A program made the translations under genes and the position numbers. 64,000 bases of DNA from NCBI GenBank assembly GCA_033816765.1, contig CM066296.1, forward strand, positions 1,364,001-1,428,000, given 5' to 3'. Shown piece by piece: positions 21,088 to 31,504 of the stretch. Below the pieces are notes generated by a model that had not been told where the DNA came from, ran no database searches, and saw only the letters and a list, made by a program, of their open reading frames with translations. The DNA is from Nothopassalora personata (taxonomy: Eukaryota; Ascomycota; Dothideomycetes; Mycosphaerellales; Mycosphaerellaceae). Positions within the stretch are counted from its first letter, which is position 1; each line of letters begins with the position of its first letter.

Positions 21088-21664
21088 ATGTCTTCTTCCT
21101 CCTAATCTAAATCTACCGCTCGCCGTAAGAAGAAAGCCTAGTAGATCTTTCGTAACGGCGATACCGCGATGCGTCCGTGTGATTCTTATTAAAAGGAGGG
21201 CCGTGTGTGCAAGGTGCACATCTTATCTAGTCGCTGTTCCGAGTGCTAGTAGCGGAATCTAAAGAGTTGCAATGCGAGGGTAACCGAGGGCGAGTAGAAG
21301 CGCTTATCGCTTTAGCGGAAGAAATTGTTATAGGAACTAGATACCGCGAAGAGGATTCTTAGTAAAAGGCAGGATACCTTAATAGAAGCGTATATAAAGG
21401 AAATGCGCCTTCGTAAGCAATTAGATGCGGTTAATTAGAAGGTTACGGAGGGTCGTTCGTTAGAAGATCGGTTATTACTAGGCGAGGATCTAGGGGTGTA
21501 GGAGTACGCTATAGTAGACGCGGATCCTAGTACTCCTAATCTGTCCTTGTCTCCGTAGACCTAGAGTACTGTCGAAGGTCTTCCGGACGACTTCTAGCTT
21601 TCTCCTTCTAGCGAGACGGTACCGTCGGTAGCTTAGCCGTCTTCTTCGTAAGGGTATTTATTTG
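21088..21664 (+). pseudogene. Antisense zinc-cluster coiled-coil gene remnant (F1d)
   Basis: ATG at 21088, 76 bp from the LTR, opening MSSSS. The cysteine block (about 21175-21270) reads RPCDSY, then RVCKVHILSSRCSEC and NLKSC. With TAT as a former TGT the spacing is C-x2-C-x6-C-x8-C-x2-C-x7-C, the Zn2Cys6 pattern. CKVH-x4-RC matches the intact copy exactly. The downstream segment (about 21300-21430) aligns with the intact coiled coil (AYIKEMRLRKQL against AYAKEERLRKQM). Ser/Pro-rich tail to about 21660. Several RIP stops. No function expected. Confidence 0.65.
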
Positions 21665-21691
21665 TGAGTCGTGTCCCTATTCTTATTAATC

Positions 21692-21765
21692 GGCTAGGTA
21701 GCTTAGTAGTAGAGCGCAAGCTGTCTACACTCTTAAGGTCGTAGGTTCGATTCCTACTCTAGTCG
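21692..21765 (+). ncRNA. tRNA-like module in F1 variant d
   Basis: 74 nt, same architecture as 8694-8767: acceptor arms 21692-21698 and 21758-21764, A box TAGCTTAGTAGT, B box GGTTCGATTCC, TTTT at 21823-21826. It retains CTGTCTACAC in the anticodon region where the other two are RIP-altered to CTATCTATAC. Non-canonical anticodon loop. Confidence 0.6.
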
Positions 21766-23089
21766 TCCGTTTACTTAAAAGTTACTATGTCTTATAGTGT
21801 AGTTACTTCTAAGTAAGCGCCGTTTTGATACTCCCGAATCTTCTACTAACAGTTTCGTAGGTTTTCTTTTAGTTCCTAGGTATTTTCTAATTCGTCGTAT
21901 CCCTTCCATTTAATAAGGTATCGCTAACCCTTTTTATCTAGGATTTTTTCGACTTTAAATTCGTTTTCTACTTCCGGCTCGAAATGGAAGCTCTCCTAGT
22001 AGGGTGTTTTGGCGTCTACGGGTTCTAGCTTAGAGATATAGAAGACTAGGTAGATTTTTACGTTAGGTAGTAGTCGTAGTCGATAGTTAACTAGTCCTAC
22101 GACTTTGTCGATTAAAAATGGTCTGACCTTAACGTGATCCAGTTTCTTAGTCTATCTTCTTGTTCTCAAGTTTTTTATAAGGAGATAGACCTTATCCCCC
22201 TCTTTTAGTAGAGGTGCCATTTTTCTCGTGTACTACCGTTATTAAGACAGTTTTCGTTATGCATCTCCGATCGCCTTGCGTGTTTCTTTATGCACTTCCT
22301 TAAGAGTATCCGTCGTCACGATTGCTCTCTCGGCCTGTAGATAGGATCTAGGTATTCCGAATAGGTTAGGATCTTTACTAAAGTTCGTATAAAATAGCGT
22401 CGTTAAAGTTGTCTCCGATTTGTAGTTGTTTAGTGCAATCTACGCCATTAGCAGTAATGAAACCTAATTGTCTTATGCGTAGTTAATGTAGTATCGTAGG
22501 TATTGTTCTAGCGTTTAATTCATCCTTTCGGTTTATCCGTCTATTTCCGGATAATATGCTATTAATAGCTTATGTTTAATTCCGATCGTTCCTATAAGCG
22601 TCTTCTAGTAGTTCGATGTAAATAGCTTATCTCTGTCCGTTATAAACGCTTAAGGGAATCCATAGTATCGGATAAGTCTATCTAGTACGAGGTATCCGAG
22701 CTGCTCTACATTGTACGTTTCCGATGTAGGAATGAAGTGTACGTATTTCGTAAGTCTATTAACTATAACTAGTATTATGTCGTATGGTTATTTCGTAACT
22801 CGATCCTTTAACGGTAGGAGTTTCGTAATAAAGTCTATTGTAACTTCGTCCTATAGTTTCGTCGGTAGTGTCCTAAACTGTAGGTGACCGTATTTTGCAT
22901 GTCTCGTAGCCTTGTTCCGTTAGTAGTATACGTATTGTTTAATATAGCGTAACACCTTAAGTCTTATCTATAGGAATAAGAAGCTACGCTATATTAGGTC
23001 TATTGTTTTTAAAGTTCCGGGGTGTCTATAAGTTAGTCCGTCGTAATGTTGTCGTATGCATTCTTCTTCTCGATCCTTTAGTACTTAGT

Positions 23090-23851
23090 TGATTGATTGA
23101 TTATTCCATTAACGTGCTATTTGAGTCAAAGACTATGCAACACGGGTCTCGAGAACGAGACCAAAATTTGAGAGAAGGAGAAAAGCCCCGTCGTACCCCG
23201 GACGTAAAAACTCCTTAAAAGATGCGAGCAACGCTCGCTATTCGAACCGTAAATCGAATATATTGCGGCGTAGTACGCGCGTACCCGGTAGTCGTGTCTT
23301 GTCGAGAATTGCGGTTTGTCGCCTTGCCCCGGGCGAGACAAGTTTTGCGCCCGTGTCTCGTTCTTGTTTTAAAAGCCAAGCCGGCCGTACCCGTACGCAC
23401 CGAGCAAAATCCCAAGAAACACCCGTTGCCTCTGTTTCAATCCAGTCGCGTTCTCCGGTCTCGAGTGTAGCTCCTCGGTCGCAGTGGCCTCGCTGTCGTC
23501 CCCCCCTCGGCCTCTCTTGGTTCCAGCCGTGCAGTATACGTGGTTTGCGCCCCTAAACGCCTCTCTTGGTTCCAGCCGGCAGTTTACGTGGTTTGCCGGG
23601 ACGACAGGTAGACAGCGCCTTCGTTGTTCGAGCGACGTGTACGCTATGTACGTCGCTTTCCCTTCTCGCAGTTCCGGAGTTCTTGTTTGTAGATTTTGAG
23701 CGTATCTCGTTCGTTCGGTTCGTCCGACCTGTCTTTTCTTGTTTCGAGTCGAGTAGGCTTGTATTTTTCGAGAGAGAGAGTCTTAGTTTCTCTTCGTCGT
23801 AACGAAGATACTTACGTCGTCCGCCGCGTGAAGGCGCTCTCTATAGGACGA
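23090..23851 (-). mobile_element. Un-RIPped 762-bp non-LTR-like insertion
   Basis: Flanked by a perfect 14-bp duplication CTTTAGTACTTAGT (23076-23089 and 23852-23865), too long for an LTR element and typical of target-primed reverse transcription. On the minus strand it ends in AATCAATCAATCAA, a short tandem tail as in SINE/LINE 3' ends. It is GC-rich and keeps normal CpA/TpG, unlike its host. A near B box (GGTTCGAATAG) lies on the minus strand at 23248-23238 but I see no convincing A box. Short frames on both strands are not recognisable proteins. It may be a SINE, or a 5'-truncated LINE end. Confidence 0.7.
23510..23600. repeat. 49-bp tandem repeat within the 762-bp insertion
   Basis: GCCTCTCTTGGTTCCAGCCG begins at 23510 and 23559, each followed by a near copy of GCAGT-TACGTGGTTTGC. 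Confidence 0.8.
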
Positions 23852-26010
23852 CTTTAGTACTTAGTATTTCCCTTGCGATATAGGGAACTGTTCGTCCTTA
23901 TCGCCTAATATCCGTACGATGTTATTAAATTCTCTTATATTGGTACTAAGACTTCCGTCGGGGTTTGTCTTTAATATTTTGTGTTACACTAGTTCTTTTC
24001 CTTCTATATAGTCGCTTCTTCGGCTTAGCGCGTCGGCGCGGCTATTCTCTCGTCCTAGAGTATATTTAATTTCGAACTTATACTGTCCTAGTAGCTCCGA
24101 CTAGCGGGCTTGCCTTCGGGTAAGTTCTTTCGTCGTCGTGAAGTACGTAAGATTCTTATAGTTAGAAAGAATCGTTAACTTCGGTAGGCCCTCGACATAT
24201 ACTCTCTAATGTTATATAGTAGTAACAATGGCTAGAAGCTCTTTATTATAGATATCGTAGTTCTGTTCCGCTATAGTTATTTTCCGGGAGTAATAGGCTA
24301 CTAGGTGTCTCTACCTATCGTGTGTCTATATTAGACACGCGCCTATTACTATATTAGACGCATCGGTCTCGATGTAGACTTCCTTACTACTATCGAATAG
24401 TCGAAGCGTAGGGGCTAAAGCGCATTGTTCCTTAAGTTTCTTAAATGCTTTAATCTGTTCCTTTCCCTATTTCTAGGTAACGTCTTTTCTCGTAAGCATC
24501 GTTATTAGTACTACTGTTTTTACGTAGTCCTTAATGAATTTCCGGTTATAGTTCGCTAGTCTAAGGAATGATTGTACGTCCTTAACTATTTTTAGTTCTA
24601 GCTATTCTCTAATTGACTATGTCTTCGTAGGGTCGATCGTTATCCCTATAGTGCTAATAATAAAGCCTAAGAATTTAACTTCTTTCTTATAGAATTCGCA
24701 TTTCTCGGGTGCCGTCTTAAATCCTAATTGCGTAAGTCGTTCGAAGACGTCCTAGACTTGTTTTATGTGTTCCTATAGAGATCCTTTTATGTAGACTAGT
24801 ATATCGTCTATGTAAGCGATAACGCATACGTTAAGTAGGTCTCTAAGTGTTTCGTTAACAAGGTCCTAATAGGATGCGGGTGCGTTAGTTAATCCCATTA
24901 GCATAACTAAGAATTCGTAGAGTCCGTATCTTATTCGGAAAGCGGTTTCCCATTCTTCTCCTTCTACTATTCGTATAGTATAGAAGGCATCTCGTAGGTT
25001 AATCTTCGTGTACTAGTCCGATCCGGTTAATCTATCTTATACTTCTTCGATGTTAGGTAGCGGGTATCGGTTCTTAATCGTGATCTTATTTAACTTTCTA
25101 TAGTCTTATACGAGTCGTAACTTCCCGTTTGCTTTTAGAACGAACATGTATAGAGTTCCTACACTTAAGGTAGATCTTCTTATCTATCCTTTAGCTAGCT
25201 TCTCCTTTAGCTATTCTCGTAGGGTCTATAGCTCTTTCTTAGACATTTAATATAGGGGTCCCTATAGAGGCTCTTTCCCTAGCTAAATGTTAATCTTATA
25301 ATCCTATAGGCGGTACTTAGGTAAGGCGGTTTTACCTCTCTCCTCTTTAAAGAGTCGCGACTACTTACGATACTCCTTAGGAATACTTAACTCTAAGATG
25401 TTAGTATTCTTCGATAGTGCGTTACTTCTATTACTTCTAGTAACTTCGTAACCCGGCGGCCCTACGCTAGTGTCTATCCCGGTCGAAGGTGGTTCTTCTA
25501 TCCTTCTATTCGGCGTAAGCTGTATCTCGTTTAGCTGTTTCCTTACCTTATCTACTAGTGAACGCTACTACTACGTAGGCTAAATGTCGACAACGCAATC
25601 GCATTCCCTTAATGTGAGTACTCCTCTTCTCTAGTCGATTACTGGATTGTACTTTCTTAACTAAGGCATACCTAATACTATGTTATAACTGGCTATATTA
25701 GTAACATCTAAGGTAATATTCTCGTAGTGCTATTAGATAGCTAGTAGTAATGGTATCGTCTCCTATTCTACGCTAGGTAACGATAATCCGTTTACCGCGA
25801 TTAACTCGTAACCCTATTTCTTCTTTAGGGTAGCTAACCCGTTTCTTCTTATAAAAGACTCGGAGATAAAGTTCCCCGCTACTCCTAAGTCGATCATAAC
25901 ACTAGTCTTATGTCCGTTAACGATTACTTGTGTCTAGAAAACTGTGTTTAATGTCGATGCGTAAGCCTAAGTGTTACATAACTCCCTCCGGTCGCTCATT
26001 CCTAGGGAGC

Positions 26011-28035
26011 TAATCCTTTTCCCGAATAGTATATGGTTCGCTATACTTCGTACCTAGAGGCTTCGGCTAGAACCTATAGCCCGTTACCCTATGTCTACAC
26101 TTATAGTCTATTACGTTCCTAGATCTTCTACGTTTCTAAGTAGAGTACGCGTGCGTGCTACACTATGTTACGTAATTTATTCGATATAAATGTTCCTAAC
26201 GGTGTAAGATATCCGGTTCCCGTTATTCGGCTTCCTATCGGTAGTCGTTCTATAACGGTGGTTGCTAGATTCTCGGTCGTTTCTATGAGTAGGTATCCCT
26301 AGGCCATGCCTCGTAGGGTATCGAGTGTCTTATTAAACTTAATGGAATGTAGCCTCCTTCGTCTACCTATCTTAGGTAGGAATTCCTCGTGCCTTCTTTA
26401 TAGGTAGATAATCATGTCGTATAGTTTATTAGGTACATCTACCGTGAAGGTAAGTTGTTCGTTATCGTCGTTAGTGTCGCTCTCTTCTCCTTCGGAGGAA
26501 TCTTCTTCGCTTAATTCTTCCGGATCCTGTTCTTCCTCGATGGTATCTAGCCCGGTAGTTTCTTAACTTTCTTCCTATGGTTCTAGTAACTATAATCCGT
26601 TCTATCCTAGGTCCTAATTTTCTTTATCGCTTCTATCTTTATCGAAGTAGGATTCGTCGATGTCCACTTCTCGGAGCGTAGCGTTTTGCCTATACGTCGC
26701 TCCTAGGGTTCCTCGTGGTTGCTAAGGCTAATACCCTACGCCTAACTTCGCGGCGTAGTGGATTTAACACGAGTCTTAGTAATAGAATCGCTAATGAAGG
26801 CTTCTATAACCATTTCGAGACTCGGATTCGATCTCGTAGTCGACTCTTTGTGTCATTATATTAAACTGTCGTAGTTAGTTCTTCGCATTAAATGGAATGA
26901 CTACCATTTGCTACCTATAGTATCCTCCTCGTCCTTCTAAGGGGTCTAGGAGAGGCGTCGTGCTTCTATTGCTAGCTCTCTCCTCTACTCTCCGAGTATA
27001 GTTAGTATCTCCTCGAGATCTAACGCTACTCTTAGATTTACTAGTTCGGGGTTGCATTATATTAAACTGCTCGCGGCGCACTATATTCTTACCGCGGCAA
27101 TCCCGTACTATATAGCCTTCTTTACTATAGGCATAACATGTGAGTTTTCCTTTTCCTTTAAAGGGCTTTCCGTAGCCCCTACTCTTATCAATCCTCCGTC
27201 CTCGTTAGGTAACGTCTAGTTCCATTAGCTGTAGTCTATAGTAGGGTTGGCTTTATCGTAAGAATTCTCCCTTCGTAACGTATCCTCCTAAGGGTCTACG
27301 GTCCGGAGTATATCCTACTATTCCTCCTACTTTAGAGTCGTATTTCTTCTCCTAGTGTCGTTCCTAGACCTAGTTATCGATGTTAATCGACGCCTTCATT
27401 AGCTCTTCGAGGTTAGTAATCTGTCCCCCGTGTCTCATTAACTCGTCCTTAACGGAGTCCTTAAGTCCACGTCGGAACATAGTTATTAACGCCGTCTAGT
27501 CCTATCTAGTAATTTGTCCGTATTCTTCGAATTTAGCGGCATACTCTAAAGTAGACGTCTTCTATTTCAGGTGTTAAATGATTCGTATGGCCTGTTAGAC
27601 TTCGTTCGAGGTTCTAAAGATTAATTTCATCTTATCTTTAAAGAGGGTGTAGCTCCTAAACATTCTAGTGGGGTCTAATCGTCCTATACCTTTAAGGTAT
27701 TCTTTAAGGTAAGGTTTAATCCAGTTCTACGCGCTTCTACGAAGGTACGTGATGGCGAAGATAGTTCTTTTATCGGCATCGACTAGGTTAAACATAAGGT
27801 ACATATCTATCTAATTGATCTAGTCGTCGAACTTGGCTCTATCTCTATAGAAGAGGTCTAGCTTAGTAGCCTTAACGTCGTTCCTCCTTAGAGTAGGCTC
27901 GTTATCGTTATTAGACTTATCGTCCTTCGTAGTAGTAGTCTATTATAGTAGCGCACGGCGGATGCTTCCTACTTCGCTAGAGGCGGGTGTTCCCCTACTA
28001 GCTACTTAAGTAGCGCTTATCCTAAGGGCGTTTAA
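26011..28035 (-). pseudogene. F1d gag remnant
   Basis: Minus strand from just inside the 5' LTR to the frameshift site. The start codon is altered to ATA (about 28012). Acidic C-terminal segment near 26480-26680. The CCHC region near 27140-27110 is damaged. Gag core near 27500-27850. Frameshift signal retained: TTTTCCC at 26017-26023 with the CTCCC/GGGAG stem around it. Confidence 0.8.
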
Positions 28036-28037
28036 AG

Positions 28038-28446
28038 TGTTATTATCTCGTTCTAGGGCTAGACTTAAAAGAGAGATAAGTCAAGTCACGTAGCGGTATT
28101 ATTCTTTAGAGAGGCTAAAGTAATCTAAGCGAAGATGAATAATAGGAATAAGAGTTATATTCCAATTAGTGAGATAGTAACATAAGTTAAACGCATTAGA
28201 ACCATAAGGGTTTCTTAGCGTTCCTAAATACAAAGGAGATAGAGCGTTGCTCTCCGTGCTCTCTATGCTCTCTATGCTCTCTCGAGATTACCGAGATTAA
28301 CGAGATTAACGAGATTACTTTAGTTGCTCTCTCGGTTCCTTAGTTTTATTCCTACGGGTAAGAGAGCACTTCTCGGGCGAAAGCGCCCGCCAATTGTAGA
28401 GGTCTAATTAGTTAGCTTCCTTCAGCCCTAGATTAGAACCGTAACA
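28038..28446 (-). repeat. 5' LTR of F1 variant d (409 bp)
   Basis: Same ends and length as 20604-21012; differences are few and mostly RIP-type. Confidence 0.92.
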
Positions 28447-30227
28447 TACTAGTAGCTCTTAGTTATAGGTCTTATAATTATACTCGGTAGTTATTATCTT
28501 ACGAGAATAGAAGGTAATTAGATGCTACTTAGTCCTAAATAGCTAAGAGATAATGCCTACAATCGTAAAACCTAAGGTATCCGTTTTAACCCTCGTACGT
28601 AACGAAGGATCAAAGTGCCTTAGGATAGGTGCTCCGAGGAACCTAGCTTTTAGCCGTTAGAACGCTTACTCCTCGTAAGCGGACTATATAAGAGGCCCTT
28701 GCTTCTTACTATTCTTACATCCCTTTAGTAGGTCTATTAATAGCTTCGTAACCCTTAAGTACCCTTCGATACAGCGCCTATAGAAGTTATAGAATCCTAG
28801 GAAGGATTAAACCTTATAAAAACTCGTAGGCCTAGGCTATTTCTCGATTACGGCTACCCTACTCCTATCTATCGATACGCCTACGACACTTACGATAAAT
28901 CCTAGGAACTCGGTACTCTTCTAGAAGAAGCTACACTTCTTTAGGTTCGTAAATAGGGCGAACTTTCGTAGCCTCTCTAGTACCGCGCGTACGGCTCGTA
29001 CGTACTCCTTACGCGTTACGCTATAGATAAGGATGTTATCTAGGTAGACTACGTAGATATTATCTACTAACCTAGTAAGGGCCTTATTAATGTACCCCTA
29101 AAAGGTAGCTAGTACGTTAGTTAACCTAAAAGGTATAACTAAGTACTTATAGTAACCGTATCGCGTGCAAAACGTAGTCTTCTACTCGTCTCCTCGCTTA
29201 ATAGGAATACGGTAGTAGGCATCCTATAGGTCGATTATAGTAAAGAGCCTAGCGCCCTATAGCCTATCTAAGGTCTTACTAATTAGGGGTAGTATATACC
29301 GGTTCTTTACTATAATCTTATTTAGGCCTCTATAATCTACATAGAGCCTAAGAGTACTATTCTTCTTTAGTACGAATAGGATAGGCGCACCCGCCTCGCT
29401 TACGGATCGCCTAATCTACCCCTTCTCTATTACTTTCGTAAGGTACTCCTTTAAGGCCTCTAGCTTAGTTAAGGACTAGTAGTATAGCGGCTTAAAAGGG
29501 GGTTTCTTTCCTTTAACGAGATTAATCGTATACTTAACCCCGTCGGGTATCTTACGCTTCGCCTACTTATTAGGTACGTATATATCTCGGAAGTCTATAA
29601 ATTCTTTAGGCTACGAGGGGCCCTCTCCTTCGGGTACTACTATAGTAATAACCCGAATACTTATCGTATAAACCTACTTTAAGCTCTCGAGATCCTTAAG
29701 GAACTCGCGTGCGTTACGCTACTAAATCGTAGGAGTCTCTACACCGTAGTACTACTAGTTATCCTTATCGGCCTTTACTATCCGATTACGATGCCGCTAG
29801 GGTCTACTTAAAATAACTAACGGCCTACCTATAGGCGCTATATAGTAGATAGCGTCGCTTACGCGCTCTACTCCTATATCGTTAGCTAGTTGTACGCGAA
29901 CCGTATAGGCGCCGTAGTAATGCCCCTAGTCCTACGCGTACGACTCTAGATTTAGAAGCTTTATACTACTAATAGGCTACATCTAGTATCGGAGTATATA
30001 CTCGTACGACACTAAGCTTAAATCTATACCGTTATCTAGAAGAAACGTAGCCTCGCGAAAGCCCTTACGCGTCTCGACGGCGCCTCGTAAGTAACGCGCT
30101 AGACTCGTATCGACTTACCTTAAGGGGTCTATATAGAAACTTAGACTTAGGAGCGACCCTTACCTAGTCCCCTACCTTTTCCCTATTCGCCCTTCTTAGT
30201 TAAAGCCTCGATAGTTTCTAACCTACG
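28447..30227 (-). mobile_element. F2 copy B, RT to protease part
   Basis: Continuation of F2 after the F1d insertion. Aligns with 190-2070 of copy A without its 99-bp duplication. Contains RNase H (about 28450-28900), RT (about 28930-29480) and the protease region (about 29700-30000), all with RIP stops. Interrupted at 30228 by the LTR of F4(-). The likely target 5-mer is CTACG (30223-30227), and copy A shows CTACG uninterrupted at 2066-2070. Confidence 0.85.
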
Positions 30228-30389
30228 TGTTATAGGTAAACGACGTATATACTAAAGTTCTATAAGGTTTATAATAAGTTCGATATAGAAGAAAGGGGAA
30301 GTTATACGCTATCCGAAGAAAAGGTGTCGGAAAGTAATCCGAACGTATAGGCGTAGCCTATACTAAGGAATAGGGGCCCGCCCCTTATA
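30228..30389 (-). repeat. F4 3' LTR (162 bp)
   Basis: Plus-strand ends TGTTATAGG and CCCTTATA; same length as the LTRs at 41347-41508 and 47962-48123. Confidence 0.9.
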
Positions 30390-31038
30390 CTACCCCCCCT
30401 TCCTCCTCCGCCGCCCCTAGTCCTAGCTCCGCCCTAGAGCCTATTGTCCTAGCTGTTTTTATTAGGCTCGTAATAGGAAGTGCCCGAGCTGCTCTTCCTT
30501 AATATCTAGCCCCGCCGACGCCGAGACGAAGTATTATTACCTAGGTAAGTGTAAGGTTTACTATTATCTACTAAGTAACAATAGCTATTGTTACATATAA
30601 ACAATAGGAGCCTAGAACATATCTTTAGGTTCTCGTTCTCTTTTTCTTTCTTTCTTTTCCTTATTACCTACCGTACGCGTAAGTCGCCCCTCCCCCTCCC
30701 CCTAGCTAAGCTTCTCTAGCCTTAGGGGCATACGTTTACGTATCTTATACCTATCGCTTAGGGAGACGAAATTTTCCCTACGGGTTCCGATAGATACTAA
30801 TAGCATACCGTAAATAGAAACTACTACTACTACATCTCCTATTAATACTATTAAGTAAGTCCGAATGAATTGCTACGGGGACCGACATATTCTAACTAGA
30901 ACCTAGCATAAAATAGCCTAACGCCGTATTTACTACGTCCCCTACGCCTCTACTAGCGTAGACTACGTCTCCTAGTATATAAGTACCGGTCCCCGTCCTA
31001 TTCCTATTAGGGTCCGCTAATTATCGTTAGGGCGTAAC
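30228..31038 (-). mobile_element. F4(-) segment 1: 3' LTR and 3' non-coding region
   Basis: Reverse complement of 47325-48123. The LTR is 30228-30389 (162 bp). Then comes the purine-rich tract (plus strand CCCCCCCTTCCTCCTCC) and 650 bp of non-coding 3' region with no gene visible. It is split at 31038 by the intact F1 element; the empty site is GTCAC at 47316-47320 in the sister copy. Confidence 0.9.
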
Positions 31039-31117
31039 TGTTACGGATCGGATTGGGCCTGCAACCGCAAGCCAATCAGATACCTCACAGTTAAGCGGGC
31101 GCAGCCGCTGCAAAGTG

Positions 31118-31231
31118 CTCTGCTGATCTGCTTGATCTGTCGAACAGATCAACAGATCAGAGCAGAGTACGACGCGAGACGATCTGCTGCTCTGTTTGAT
31201 CTGTCGAACAGATCAACGGATCAAACAGATC
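31118..31231. repeat. Two tandem hairpins in U3
   Basis: First: 31118-31140 pairs almost perfectly with 31144-31167 around a CGA loop. Second: TTGATCTGT and ACAGATCAA around CGA at about 31196-31216, with longer imperfect arms. The motif GATCTG/CAGATC occurs many times. The same pair is present in the 3' LTR (37882-37995). Could bind a dimeric regulator or fold in RNA; function unknown. Confidence 0.75.
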
Positions 31232-31251
31232 AAGACTATGAATCTCCTTTG

Positions 31252-31257
31252 TATTTA
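31252..31257 (+). promoter_or_regulatory. TATA box of the F1 LTR
   Basis: TATTTA within CCTTTGTATTTAGGAGCGCT, conserved in all four F1 variants while the U3 around it varies. It lies about 33 bp upstream of GGCGTTCAA (31287), the inferred 5' end of the transcript. Confidence 0.6.
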
Positions 31258-31286
31258 GGAGCGCTGAGAATCCCTTATGGCTTCGA

Positions 31287-31497
31287 GGCGTTCAACTCAC
31301 TGTTCAATATCACTGTTTGGAATACACCACAACCCAACCTCTGCCTCATTGTTTCTTGAGCCTTTGTAAGGTCAAGACACTACTGCTTCATCACTCTCCC
31401 TCAAACTTCCCATCGGCCCGAGAACAAACCCGATTGAGCTTGTCTTCTTGACTTGTGATATCATTAGGTTATACCAAACCTAACAGCTTTGAACGCC
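31287..31497 (+). promoter_or_regulatory. Self-priming pair: R start and primer-binding site
   Basis: GGCGTTCAA at 31287-31295 in the LTR is exactly complementary to TTGAACGCC at 31489-31497, 3 bases inside the LTR. No tRNA 3'-end complement is seen there. Tf1/sushi-group chromoviruses prime reverse transcription by folding the transcript 5' end onto such a site. The pairing is kept in the decayed F1 copies (GCGTTTAA with TTAAACGC). Confidence 0.65.
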
Positions 31498-31504
31498 CTC
31501 TACG

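Larger units (their letters stand above)
21840..26010 (-). pseudogene. F1d pol remnant
   Basis: Minus strand: chromodomain (about 21870-21980), integrase (about 22020-23089 and 23866-23960), RNase H (about 24010-24420), RT with YIDDILV near 24815-24795, protease near 25620-25900. RIP stops throughout. The split at 23090 falls at the start of the integrase zinc-binding domain. Confidence 0.85.
20604..28446 (-). mobile_element. F1 gypsy element (variant d), full length
   Basis: 7843 bp with 409-bp LTRs (20604-21012, 28038-28446) and a perfect 5-bp duplication TACTA (20599-20603, 28447-28451), inserted into F2 copy B. F2 copy A (185-189) shows the empty site. Minus strand order: 5' LTR, gag, pol, tRNA-like module, antisense gene, 3' LTR. 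The integrase is split by a 762-bp non-LTR-like insertion at 23090-23851. RIP-decayed. Confidence 0.93.
31039..31485 (+). repeat. 5' LTR of intact F1 (447 bp)
   Basis: TGTTACGG to CCTAACA. U3 contains two tandem hairpins (31118-31231), then TATTTA at 31252, then the conserved R-U5 part shared with all F1 variants. Confidence 0.97.

Noticed and set aside
23222..23802. Four overlapping plus-strand frames of 71-97 residues in the 762-bp insertion
   Set aside because: GC-rich sequence with few stops in all frames; translations are Ser/Arg-rich without recognisable domains.
31132..31359. 75-residue open frame in both F1 LTRs
   Set aside because: Low-complexity translation of the U3 hairpins; present twice only because the LTR is duplicated.
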